Shown: positions 1-7,044 of the stretch, piece by piece
How the letters are laid out: the number at the start of each line of letters is the position of its first letter
How positions within the stretch are numbered: position 1 is the stretch's first letter
From: CAZTDD01 sp964612675
GTDB taxonomy: Bacteria > Hinthialibacterota > Hinthialibacteria > Hinthialibacterales > JAKPRU01
Assembly (NCBI GenBank): GCA_964612675.1
Contig: CAZTDD010000135.1
Coordinates: 1-18,172, forward strand
DNA length: 18,172 nt
Direction: 5' to 3'
Translations under genes and position numbers: made by a program
The notes under the pieces: generated by a model
What the model was told of the DNA's origin: nothing
Seen by the model: the letters and a program-made list of their open reading frames with translations, nothing else
The model's database searches: none

Positions 1-2
1 CA

Positions 3-104
3 GAGAATTCGACTTTCCCGGTTCTTTGCGTTGTGCAAAACGGAGGTCCGGGAGTTGAATCTTCGGTTGCCGTCGATAATTTGAAAGTAGAGAGATTTCG
101 ATGA
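3..104 (+). CDS. 3' end of a probable secreted protein (partial, truncated by window start)
   Basis: Only the last 33 codons are present, open from the first base and ending at TGA 102-104. The peptide ends in a beta-strand-like pattern, AVDNLKVERF, typical of the last strand of secreted beta-sandwich domains. It lines up, allowing a two-residue gap, with the C-terminus of the 968-residue protein at 4031-6937: P-[VI]-[LI]-x-V, then GP, then V-x-V-D-x-L-x-V. That suggests the same C-terminal domain occurs in both. The other two plus frames also stay open for part of this stretch, so the call rests on the domain-like ending, the sensible stop position, and the tight 19-bp convergent gap to the next gene. 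Function is unknown. Confidence 0.5.
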   Translation, partial: ENSTFPVLCVVQNGGPGVESSVAVDNLKVERFR

Positions 105-123
105 AACAGCACTATTCGGGCGG

Positions 124-1455
124 TTACTTATTCGGGCCAATGCCGGCTGTGCTTTGTGCTGGATATTGCACCGCTCCTGAATCGAGAAGGAATTCGGCGA
201 CGATATCCGCCACTATTCGGCAGCCCAAGGGATTGAAATGTGAACTGTCGATATAGATTTCGTGTTCTTTGAGGTCCAGATCGGCTAATTTCTTTTGCAG
301 GGGCGGTAGAAGATCTATATATGCGATGTCTTTTTTCTCGGCGAATTCGCCGACAATTTCTTGCGGGATGGCGGGTACAGTGTCTTCTTCGAACTGAAAC
401 TGATATGGGAAAATCAAAAGAATAAACGGAAGATCTCTTTCCTTGCAGAACAGGACGATCTTCTCGATGTTCTCCAACGTGATTTCCCAGGCGTGACGGA
501 TATCGGGCGCATCGGGACGAGTAAAAAGGGATTTGACGTTTACGTTTTCCATCTCGCGTGCTTTTTGAGAAGGATTTGCTCCAAGGGTGATATTCCTCGC
601 CAGTTTGCGCATGAAGAAGACAAGAGCGAAATCCTCGGCCAAAGTGTCGACGACCGATAGATAGGTTTCGGACAACTTCCCGAGGCCGGTACCGCCGAAT
701 CGGACCAATGCGAATTTCTCAGTAACATCATTCAGTACAAAGCCGGCCAGAACCAAATCCGGGTCGAAACGGATCCCTTCTCTCTTCAAATAGACATATT
801 CCTGCCACGGCGAATACCCCGATACGCCGGAATTGATACATTGTACTTGAAGCGGCTGTGCGTCATTTAACTTCTTTTCGACTCGATAAGGAATGGTCTC
901 CTTGTAGCTGTTCAGCATATATCCGAAAATGACGGAATCTCCGAGGAAGAGAATTCGATGTGTGTGAGAGGACTTTTGGTATTCGATTTCGGGACCCCGG
1001 AGTCCTTTGCTATTGATTTTCGTTTTTGCGTCGTCGTATAAGCCTTCGAAGCCTGGATTTAGTTTCCATATTAAATCCTCGTCCTTTACATAGACGGTGG
1101 TTTTGCTATATGGAGGATAGAACGAACGAAAGGGACGGAGGGCAATTTCCAGAACCATCAGGGGAAAAGCGACTGTCAGACTCAGTACAACGAAACGAAG
1201 GAGAATATGATTCTCGTTTATTTGCCATTTTCTTGTGTTCCTGAAAAGAAAAAGACTGAGTACTCCAATGAAAACGAGAATGATTTGTCCCGTCTCAATT
1301 TGCTCCCACAGAGCGGACAGAGGCCTGTCGGAGCTGAACACATTCTGCAGATAACTCTGGTCGAACAGCGCTGCAAACAACAATGCGAGTCCATAGAGAA
1401 ACAGCAAACACCGGAGAATATTCAGGAAACGGAAATGTACGGTCTTTTCAGACAT
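124..1455 (-). CDS. Membrane-anchored SGNH/GDSL-type hydrolase
   Basis: The 443-residue protein has three hydrophobic segments near the N-terminus (about residues 11-31, 57-71 and 83-106), then a C-terminal SGNH hydrolase domain. Block I is LGDS with the nucleophile Ser174. SGVSGYS around residues 209-215 supplies the block II glycine. LND at 241-243 supplies the block III asparagine. Block V is D403-S-S-H406, giving the Asp/His of the catalytic triad. SGNH enzymes remove or transfer acyl groups, often on polysaccharides or lipids. With an N-terminal membrane part the catalytic domain probably faces the periplasm and may edit acetyl groups on glycans, but the substrate cannot be read from sequence. 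The gene is convergent with the fragment before it and divergent from the isomerase-like gene. The ribosome binding site is weak, so the exact start is less sure than the reading frame. Confidence 0.85.
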   Translation of the reverse strand: MSEKTVHFRFLNILRCLLFLYGLALLFAALFDQSYLQNVFSSDRPLSALWEQIETGQIILVFIGVLSLFLFRNTRKWQINENHILLRFVVLSLTVAFPLMVLEIALRPFRSFYPPYSKTTVYVKDEDLIWKLNPGFEGLYDDAKTKINSKGLRGPEIEYQKSSHTHRILFLGDSVIFGYMLNSYKETIPYRVEKKLNDAQPLQVQCINSGVSGYSPWQEYVYLKREGIRFDPDLVLAGFVLNDVTEKFALVRFGGTGLGKLSETYLSVVDTLAEDFALVFFMRKLARNITLGANPSQKAREMENVNVKSLFTRPDAPDIRHAWEITLENIEKIVLFCKERDLPFILLIFPYQFQFEEDTVPAIPQEIVGEFAEKKDIAYIDLLPPLQKKLADLDLKEHEIYIDSSHFNPLGCRIVADIVAEFLLDSGAVQYPAQSTAGIGPNK

Positions 1456-1756
1456 AGAATAAAACGATCCCAGGCCGCTGCGTCAGTCGATGATGACGGC
1501 CTCCTATCGACGTTTTCGCCACCTAGTATACACGTACGGTTAGCGGGTTGTATTTGTCCCTGTCTGCACTTTGACGGCGCCCGGAGTGGGAGATCGCGGT
1601 GAGGAAGCGGCCTACCGCGCCGCCGCACTCGGTGCTTGTGCCTCCCAGGCCGATGGTGTACGATCCTTGAAATAGTCGAGACTTTGATAGCCCTTTGCGA
1701 GTACTAGTCAAGAGCATCGGACTCAGGGCACGACATCCAATAAAGGAGACGGAGTC
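1456..1756. other. Divergent intergenic region, 301 bp
   Basis: This gap separates the SGNH hydrolase (-) from the isomerase-like gene (+) and must hold both promoters. I see a TATACT-like -10 on the minus strand (plus coordinates 1526-1531) but no good -35 at the usual spacing, and no convincing plus-strand promoter. AAAGGAG just before 1757 serves as the ribosome binding site for the plus gene. The short frames here overlap each other and show no coding features. No RNA gene or clear operator was recognised. Confidence 0.5.
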
Positions 1757-3196
1757 ATGGAACTGGAACGTAGAAGATTTATTCAGTTGTCCTTATCGAC
1801 AAGCGCAGGTTTGCTGGGTGGTATGGCTCTTGCACCGGGTCGTCTCTTTGGACAGACCGCGGCGGGATTACATCCGGCTCTTGTGAGTCCGGGCTGCCGT
1901 AGAAGCAAAGTGAAGGTCGCCAAGATTTACGTAGGCAGTCCTGAACCTCATTGGCCCAATCCAAAACTGGATCTGAATGAGGAGGTAAAGACATTCGAGA
2001 GCCATTTTGACCGCATGAAGGACGAGTTCAGGGACGTGGAATTCACTGTGAACCGACTGGCGACGTCCGTGGATGAGGTCAAAAAGTATCGGAAGGAGAT
2101 GGAGGAGGCGGACGGTGTTCTAGTCATCAAACTGACCATTTGGACGCGCGACTTGACTCGAGAGGCTCTCGCAACACGCAAGCCGATAGCGCTGTTCGCG
2201 CTTCCCTATTCGGGTCATGAGTGGGTCGGATACGGCAAACTCCAGGAGCAAGAGCAAGGCGAGCTGGCTGAGTTCTACCTGACGAGCGACTACGATCAGC
2301 TTGCGGCTGCGGTCCGACCATTTCGAGCGATTCATCACCTTCGTGAAGCCAAGATATTGAACGTTACGACAAGCAGGTATTGGGAAGATTATGTCAATGC
2401 CGTGAAAGCGAAATTCGGAACGGAGGTTGTGACCTTGGGGCGGGACCGCGTGATCGATATGTACAACACCATATCCGACGACGCGGCCAAAGCCGAGACG
2501 GAACGGTGGATATCGAACGCGGTGATGGTTGTCGAACCCGATCGGGAAGAGATCTTCAAATCTTGCAAACTCGCACTGGCCCTCGAGAAACTGCTTCACG
2601 AAGAAGACGCAACGGTGATTACTGTGGACTGTTACGGTTCGATGTACGGAAAGTTGCCCGCTTTTCCGTGCGTTGGCTTTACACGACTGAACGACCTGGG
2701 ATTTGGTGGAATTTGTGAATCCGATCTGCAGAGCGCGATGACGCATGTGATTTTCCAGGGGCTTGTCGGGAAACCGGGCTTTATCAGCGATCCTACGATG
2801 GATGTCTCGAAAAATGCGGCTATTCTTGCTCACTGTCTTGGAACAACTCGGATGAACGGCCCGGAGCAAGACGGCGAGCCGTACAGGCTGCGTACCATCA
2901 TGGAGCGCCAGGAAGGTTGTGTGCCTCAGGTGATCATGCGTATCGGACAGAAGGTCACTCAGGCGAAACTGCTCAACGACAAAGAGATCGTTTTCTTTAC
3001 CGGAACGATCATCGATATTCCTGACACGAAGCGAGGCTGTCGAACAAAAGTCACAGTCGAGATCGACGGCGATGCGGAAGAACTATGGAAGAACTGGGAC
3101 CATGGTCTTCATCGGGTCACTTGTTACGGCGACCTCACGGAAGACCTCGAGCGTCTCTGCAGATATGAGCAATTGACACTTACTCGCGAGGTATAG
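1757..3196 (+). CDS. Tat-signal L-fucose/L-arabinose isomerase-like protein
   Basis: The 479-residue protein starts with a twin-arginine signal (R5-R6-R7-F8-I9, hydrophobic stretch to about residue 27, likely cleavage near 33-37). The mature part looks like the FucI/AraA isomerase fold. An N-terminal Rossmann-like substrate-binding region covers about 50-290. A C-terminal part contains GGICESD (Glu321, Asp323), a DPTMD segment (Asp345, Asp349) and AHCLG (His359), the places where family members carry acidic and histidine metal ligands. Known enzymes of this fold interconvert aldoses and ketoses with a divalent metal and are cytoplasmic, so a Tat signal is notable: it implies export after folding with cofactor. 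The start is supported by AAAGGAGACGG upstream. The gene stands alone, with a hairpin after the stop. It could instead have lost isomerase activity or act on another exported substrate; specificity is unassigned. Confidence 0.8.
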   Translation: MELERRRFIQLSLSTSAGLLGGMALAPGRLFGQTAAGLHPALVSPGCRRSKVKVAKIYVGSPEPHWPNPKLDLNEEVKTFESHFDRMKDEFRDVEFTVNRLATSVDEVKKYRKEMEEADGVLVIKLTIWTRDLTREALATRKPIALFALPYSGHEWVGYGKLQEQEQGELAEFYLTSDYDQLAAAVRPFRAIHHLREAKILNVTTSRYWEDYVNAVKAKFGTEVVTLGRDRVIDMYNTISDDAAKAETERWISNAVMVVEPDREEIFKSCKLALALEKLLHEEDATVITVDCYGSMYGKLPAFPCVGFTRLNDLGFGGICESDLQSAMTHVIFQGLVGKPGFISDPTMDVSKNAAILAHCLGTTRMNGPEQDGEPYRLRTIMERQEGCVPQVIMRIGQKVTQAKLLNDKEIVFFTGTIIDIPDTKRGCRTKVTVEIDGDAEELWKNWDHGLHRVTCYGDLTEDLERLCRYEQLTLTREV

Positions 3197-3212
3197 AAAC
3201 ACCAATAAGCGC

Positions 3213-3251
3213 CGGCGGGGACAGGAATTGAGATTTGGCTTGTCCCCGCCG
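3213..3251 (+). terminator. Hairpin after the isomerase-like gene
   Basis: Perfect 11-bp inverted repeat, arms CGGCGGGGACA (3213-3223) and TGTCCCCGCCG (3241-3251), with a 17-base loop, beginning 16 bases after the stop codon. It is GC-rich, but the following bases (CTTCAAAATC) are a poor U-tract, so it may be a weak intrinsic terminator or a 3'-end stabilising hairpin. Confidence 0.55.
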
Positions 3252-3281
3252 CTTCAAAATCTTCCATTGATATACGATATT

Positions 3282-3302
3282 CATGTCATGAAACGTGACA
3301 TG
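3282..3302. promoter_or_regulatory. Hyphenated palindrome, possible operator or hairpin
   Basis: Perfect 7-bp arms CATGTCA (3282-3288) and TGACATG (3296-3302) flank the 7-base centre TGAAACG. It lies between the isomerase terminator hairpin and MITE copy 1 with no gene immediately downstream. A DNA-binding site or a second 3' hairpin are both possible. Chance occurrence is not excluded. Confidence 0.25.
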
Positions 3303-3473
3303 TTCTCCAATTTTCTATCTGCGTTGTCTTTATAGCAACCGCAGAGGGCATTCTAATTCTATTCTGTATGCTATGGTTGCAAAAATGCGAAGAGGCCGGC
3401 CGGAGGCGCCGTGGGAAAGCCGTGTGGATAAAGGCCAAAAGCGGTCGGCAGTGCGATTCAGACCCCCCTCCAA

Positions 3474-3495
3474 CTCCCCCCGTGAACGGGGGGAG
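3474..3495. repeat. Perfect hairpin inside MITE copy 1
   Basis: Nine base pairs with a TGAA tetraloop: six C's pair with six G's, flanked by CT/AG outside and G/C at the loop. The same hairpin is intact in copy 2 (11405-11426) although surrounding bases differ, suggesting it is the conserved core of the element. Confidence 0.85.
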
Positions 3496-3520
3496 AGATT
3501 TCGAAATGCCGGCAGAAGGA

Positions 3521-3565
3521 GTCAGTTTTGCAGCGGTCAGTTTTGCAGCGGTCAGTTTTGCAGCG
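3521..3565. repeat. Tandem repeat, 15-bp unit x3
   Basis: GTCAGTTTTGCAGCG occurs three times in a row (3521-3535, 3536-3550, 3551-3565). Copy 2 of the MITE has a single version of the unit (GTCAGTTTTGCAACG), so this is a local expansion of the element's right terminus. Confidence 0.95.
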
Positions 3566-3568
3566 GTA

Positions 3569-4030
3569 GGACTAATGCCGAGATATATAGGCAAGATATA
3601 TAGGCAAGGTAAATGGGGGGCAGTTTTCATTAAGAAAATCTCCCATACACCGATAAATCGGATATACTCTTGGTGATAGTTTTTCTTCGTAGCCATTGAG
3701 CGGCCCCGTACAGGCGGATTTCACCTATTGCTTTGAGCTGCATGAATCAAGACAACGTATCGAACGACAGCGTTGAGAGCGAAGCCGCTGAGAAATAAGG
3801 CTTGTTCAAGCGTGAAGATGAATTTGTTCTCTACAATCCGAACGACGGAAATTCGAATTCCTTGCCGTATGTTCCATTCCGGCTCTATCGTCATTTATCG
3901 CGAACTCCGCACAGAAGATATCAACATATCCCACCACTCGCTCCTTAGGGATGGAGCTTCCGTGGGGCTCTAGGTACGTCTGCGATCCCGGACTCGTCGG
4001 GAGAAAATACAATAGAGGAGGAGTAGTAGT
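3569..4030. other. Non-coding leader region before the 968-residue protein gene
   Basis: This 462-bp stretch follows the MITE. It begins with a 13-bp unit AGATATATAGGCA repeated twice (3581-3606). A small hyphenated palindrome GCTTGTTCAAGC is at 3800-3811 and a TACAAT box at 3832-3837, but no -35 lies at a fitting distance, so I do not call a promoter. The short open frame at 3773-3973 has no ribosome binding site or recognisable protein features. The strong GAGGAGGAG at about 4015-4023 belongs to the gene starting at 4031. It could hold a long 5' UTR. Confidence 0.5.
3581..3606. repeat. Tandem repeat, 13-bp unit x2
   Basis: AGATATATAGGCA occurs twice without interruption directly after the right border of MITE copy 1. 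Together with the 15-bp x3 array it shows that this junction has undergone slippage-type duplication. Confidence 0.85.
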
Positions 4031-6937
4031 ATGAGTGAAAAGGCAAAAGGAGGTCTCCTTGGTCTTATCCTGGCGGTATTCCTCATGGTACCCGCTGGTG
4101 ACCTGGGAGCGGTGGTTTACTCGGAAGTTTGGAACACCAATGAGATGGCATGGATCTGGGTTCCAGGGTCCGGGGGGCCGCGCGTTCCGGTCTATCCCGC
4201 CGATTTGGGACTCATAGCAGGCGACGACATCGATGCGCTTTCGCTCGGTGACGATTACGGCAAGTTCGACAAAGTCCGCCGCGATTTGTTCGGTGTGCAA
4301 GCCGGTGCGATTGGCACCAGCGGCGATCTACAGGCACGCAGCCTGACCGGAGTACGTGTCGAGCGAGACATCTATATTGAACATAGAACGAAAGTCAATA
4401 AGGTTGAGTATCCCGATCTCATTACGGCGAGCAGCGGCGATGAGGTGCCGTCAAGAGGGATCGACGGGTTCGATGTCGGTGTTCTCCAAGCAGAAGGTTG
4501 GATTTACTTTTCTCTGGCCCCCGGGTCTCCGACTTTGGCTATGAAAGGGTACTCAGCGGGAGATGTTCTGGTTTGTCAGTACAAAGTTGCAGGAACTCTG
4601 ACTGTCTACTCGCCGGCAAGCGATATCGGCGGGCCTGCTGACATTAGTGCTCTCTCGATACACGATAGGCAGCAGGACGGCGTTTACGATTCCGCCTCGG
4701 ACTATATTATTTACGCGAAGCCGATTCCCGGCGACGCAACGATTTACCATTACGGATCCAATCCCCCCAGTACCCACGAGGCACATGAGTTCAGCCAATT
4801 CGGGTTGGACTCAGCCAATGACGTTGTTTTCTCCCTGGAGCACATTCCGTTGCCCATCCCGGAGCAGGATGTCGGCGAATGTGTAGCTCCCGAAGACTAC
4901 TACACCGCTGAGGCCAGTGGGCTGAGCACGGTCAATTTGGGATCGATAACCGTTGAGCAGGCATTGCTGCCGGACGGAACAGCCGTTCCGCTGAGTGTGT
5001 CCGACTGTATGGGCAACGGTCATCTCGCTGTGCAGGTGCCGTGGTCGGAATCGAACGCCACGCAGAACGCGGTCATTCGTTTCGACGAAAATCTATGCCC
5101 TGAGGGCGATCCGCTGGCTGTCGGAATCTATCTGGCGCACGGTACATCCATTACCCTGAATGCAATCGATTCCAGCGGCAATGTGGTGGATACCGTCAGC
5201 AATTCGGGCAGTGACCCGACAGAAGTTCAACTCCTTATCCTGCAAAGCGAAACCGGAATCAGGAAGGTCCAAATTGAGGGTGCGGAAATCTGCATTCTCA
5301 TGATTTGTTATTACTGTGACGAACTGCCGAGCGACCCGGACCCCGGACCTGGCCCCGGACCAGAGCCCGGCCCCGGCGGTTGTGTATACGCAGGCGATGT
5401 GTATACGGCGGAGACCAGTGGATTGAGCGAGATTACGCTGGGTCCGGTGACGATCCGTGAGGCATTGCTGCCGGACGGCACGCCGGTGCCGCTGAATGTA
5501 ACCGACTGTACGGGCGATGGTCTGTTGGAAGTCCAGGTTCCCTGGTCGGAATCGAACGCGTCCCGTTTCGCTGTGATCGAGTTTGGTGAAGCGATTTGCG
5601 GCGGCGAAGCGCCGGAAGAGGTTTCGTTGACGGTCGCGCATGGTACGGCGATCAAGTTCATAGCGTATGATGACGACGGCGTTGTGATGGACGACGCAAG
5701 CGATTCGGGTAGCGACCCGACGGACATCCAGACGCTGACGTTGAGCAGTGAGACAGGGATTCGGAAGATCGAGATCGAAGGTGCGGAACTGTGCATCATC
5801 GATATCTGTTGGTTCTGCGAAGAGATGGAACCCGGTCCCGGACCTGAGCCCGGCCCCGGCGGTTGTGTATACGCAGGCGATGTGTATACGGCGGAGACCA
5901 GTGGATTGAGCGAGATTACGCTGGGTCCGGTGACGATCCGTGAGGCATTGCTGCCGGACGGCACGCCGGTGCCGCTGAATGTAACCGACTGTACGGGCGA
6001 TGGTCTGTTGGAAGTCCAGGTTCCCTGGTCGGAATCGAACGCGTCCCGTTTCGCTGTGATCGAGTTTGGTGAAGCGATTTGCGGCGGCGAAGCGCCGGAA
6101 GAGGTTTCGTTGACGGTCGCGCATGGTACGGCGATCAAGTTCATAGCGTATGATGACGACGGCGTTGTGATGGACGACGCAAGCGATTCGGGTAGCGACC
6201 CGACGGACATCCAGACGCTGACGTTGAGCAGTGAGACAGGGATTCGGAAGATCGAGATCGAAGGTGCGGAACTGTGCATCATCGATATCTGCTGGTTCTG
6301 TGAAGAGATGGAACCCGGTCCCGGACCTGAGCCCGGTCCGGAACCTGGTCCTTGTCCGGAACGACCTCAGAAGATCGTTGTGTATGAGTTCGATCAAATC
6401 GATCTGGCTACAAACGGCTGGGTTGAACTGCCTGGTGGATTTACCGGTGCCAGCGCAGGGCGGATTCTGCCATTCGATTTCTCCCCTGAGATGATTCCAT
6501 CCTCGATCGATTCGCGAGGGCTGGCTTTCTCTGTAAAAACAGGAGAAGTGGCAACGATCCACACCGCGACGCCGGTGAACACCAACGGCGCGCCGATCCT
6601 GATTCGAATGACAGCCCGTGCGAGCGCTTCAGAGGCCGCTATTGCGTTGGCCGTTCTGAAAGGCGATGTAAGTACGGGACAGAATCTCGATTGGTCAATC
6701 GCTACGCATGTTCCGACGACGGCGACCGCGTTTGTTCAGGAGGAACGAAGGATGGTTCTTGTATACGAACCCGATTCCGGTCAAACGGTGACTCCGATCA
6801 TTCAGGTTGCCTCAACGCTCGGTCCGGAACAATCCAAAGAAGTGAGTGTCATTGTAGACAGGCTTGAGGTCCTTCGCCTGGATCCAAAAGTGTTTGGCTC
6901 AACACCAACAGGTCCAAGTACGCAGCCGGAAGAATAG
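4031..6937 (+). CDS. Secreted repeat protein with three Cys-containing modules and Pro-Gly linkers
   Basis: The 968-residue protein has a signal peptide (hydrophobic core about 8-22, cleavage near 26). The N-terminal region (about 27-280) contains DDIDALSLGD, a YFSLAPGSPTL segment and GYSAGDVL. This recalls a pattern I remember from secreted planctomycete-like proteins, but no function is known to me. Three modules of about 150 residues follow (from about 284, 450 and 611). Each has six cysteines, a shared core (ALLPDGT, VPWSESNA, AHGT, SGSDPT, ETGIRK) and a final I-C-[WY]-[FY]-C. Linkers rich in Pro, Gly and Glu separate them. A C-terminal beta-sandwich-like domain (about 776-960) resembles the fragment at 3-104. 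Modules 2 and 3 differ at only two silent sites. A strong GAGGAGGAG sets the start. No PEP-CTERM, LPXTG or other anchor is visible. A surface or adhesion role is a guess. Confidence 0.85.
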   Translation: MSEKAKGGLLGLILAVFLMVPAGDLGAVVYSEVWNTNEMAWIWVPGSGGPRVPVYPADLGLIAGDDIDALSLGDDYGKFDKVRRDLFGVQAGAIGTSGDLQARSLTGVRVERDIYIEHRTKVNKVEYPDLITASSGDEVPSRGIDGFDVGVLQAEGWIYFSLAPGSPTLAMKGYSAGDVLVCQYKVAGTLTVYSPASDIGGPADISALSIHDRQQDGVYDSASDYIIYAKPIPGDATIYHYGSNPPSTHEAHEFSQFGLDSANDVVFSLEHIPLPIPEQDVGECVAPEDYYTAEASGLSTVNLGSITVEQALLPDGTAVPLSVSDCMGNGHLAVQVPWSESNATQNAVIRFDENLCPEGDPLAVGIYLAHGTSITLNAIDSSGNVVDTVSNSGSDPTEVQLLILQSETGIRKVQIEGAEICILMICYYCDELPSDPDPGPGPGPEPGPGGCVYAGDVYTAETSGLSEITLGPVTIREALLPDGTPVPLNVTDCTGDGLLEVQVPWSESNASRFAVIEFGEAICGGEAPEEVSLTVAHGTAIKFIAYDDDGVVMDDASDSGSDPTDIQTLTLSSETGIRKIEIEGAELCIIDICWFCEEMEPGPGPEPGPGGCVYAGDVYTAETSGLSEITLGPVTIREALLPDGTPVPLNVTDCTGDGLLEVQVPWSESNASRFAVIEFGEAICGGEAPEEVSLTVAHGTAIKFIAYDDDGVVMDDASDSGSDPTDIQTLTLSSETGIRKIEIEGAELCIIDICWFCEEMEPGPGPEPGPEPGPCPERPQKIVVYEFDQIDLATNGWVELPGGFTGASAGRILPFDFSPEMIPSSIDSRGLAFSVKTGEVATIHTATPVNTNGAPILIRMTARASASEAAIALAVLKGDVSTGQNLDWSIATHVPTTATAFVQEERRMVLVYEPDSGQTVTPIIQVASTLGPEQSKEVSVIVDRLEVLRLDPKVFGSTPTGPSTQPEE
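5363..6328 (+). repeat. Tandem duplication, two 483-bp units inside the repeat-protein gene
   Basis: Unit A is 5363-5845 and unit B 5846-6328, in frame (161 codons). By eye only two bases differ, T5809/C6292 and C5818/T6301, both silent in cysteine codons close to the end. The first, diverged module upstream (about 4880-5360) shares protein motifs but much less DNA identity. This fits a recent unequal crossover or ongoing gene conversion. Confidence 0.95.
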
Positions 6938-6972
6938 GACGCAGGTCTGACGGCAATTGAAAGGACAAAAAG

Positions 6973-7010
6973 AACTCCCACCGTTCGAGTTCAATCGAGC
7001 GGTGGGAGTT
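6973..7010. terminator. Bidirectional intrinsic terminator between convergent genes
   Basis: Arms AACTCCCACCG (6973-6983) and CGGTGGGAGTT (7000-7010) pair perfectly over 11 bp, and an inner TCGA/TCGA pairing extends the stem. On the plus strand it is followed by TCTCTATTTA. On the minus strand it is followed by CTTTTTG, a good U-tract. It lies 35 bp after the repeat-protein stop and 34 bp after the end of the minus-strand gene, so it can end both transcripts. Confidence 0.85.
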
Positions 7011-7044
7011 TCTCTATTTAGGCACGATAAGAAGCGAAAGTGGC

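Larger units (their letters stand above)
3374..3566 (+). mobile_element. MITE-like element, copy 1
   Basis: This 193-bp copy of a repeat is also found at 11266-11467 and 18115 onward. The left end TGGTTGCAAAA and right end TTTTGCAGCGG are imperfect inverted repeats, each bordered by TA (3372-3373 and 3567-3568), as expected for a TA-targeting transposon of the IS630/Tc1-mariner type. Inside is a perfect 9-bp hairpin (arms CTCCCCCCG at 3474-3482 and CGGGGGGAG at 3487-3495, loop TGAA). The right end is expanded into three 15-bp units. Compared with copy 2 it lacks about 37 bp after the shared ATAAAGGCC. No transposase is encoded, so movement would depend on one supplied elsewhere. It lies 177 bp after the isomerase-like gene, in the same orientation as that gene. 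Confidence 0.75.

Noticed and set aside
1560..1690. GC-rich segment considered as a tRNA or small RNA
   Set aside because: No cloverleaf, anticodon stem or terminator could be assembled from it.
2120..2869. 249-codon minus-strand frame within the isomerase-like gene
   Set aside because: It is fully contained in a well-supported plus-strand gene and its translation shows no family features.
3773..3973. Possible 66-residue gene before the repeat protein
   Set aside because: No ribosome binding site, no recognisable features and odd composition. A chance frame is more likely.
5093..6562. Long minus-strand open frames (489 and 323 codons) inside the repeat-protein gene
   Set aside because: They are antisense shadows of the plus-strand codons, duplicated along with the repeats. 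They have no ribosome binding site or recognisable domain, while the plus strand has a signal peptide, strong ribosome binding site and terminator.
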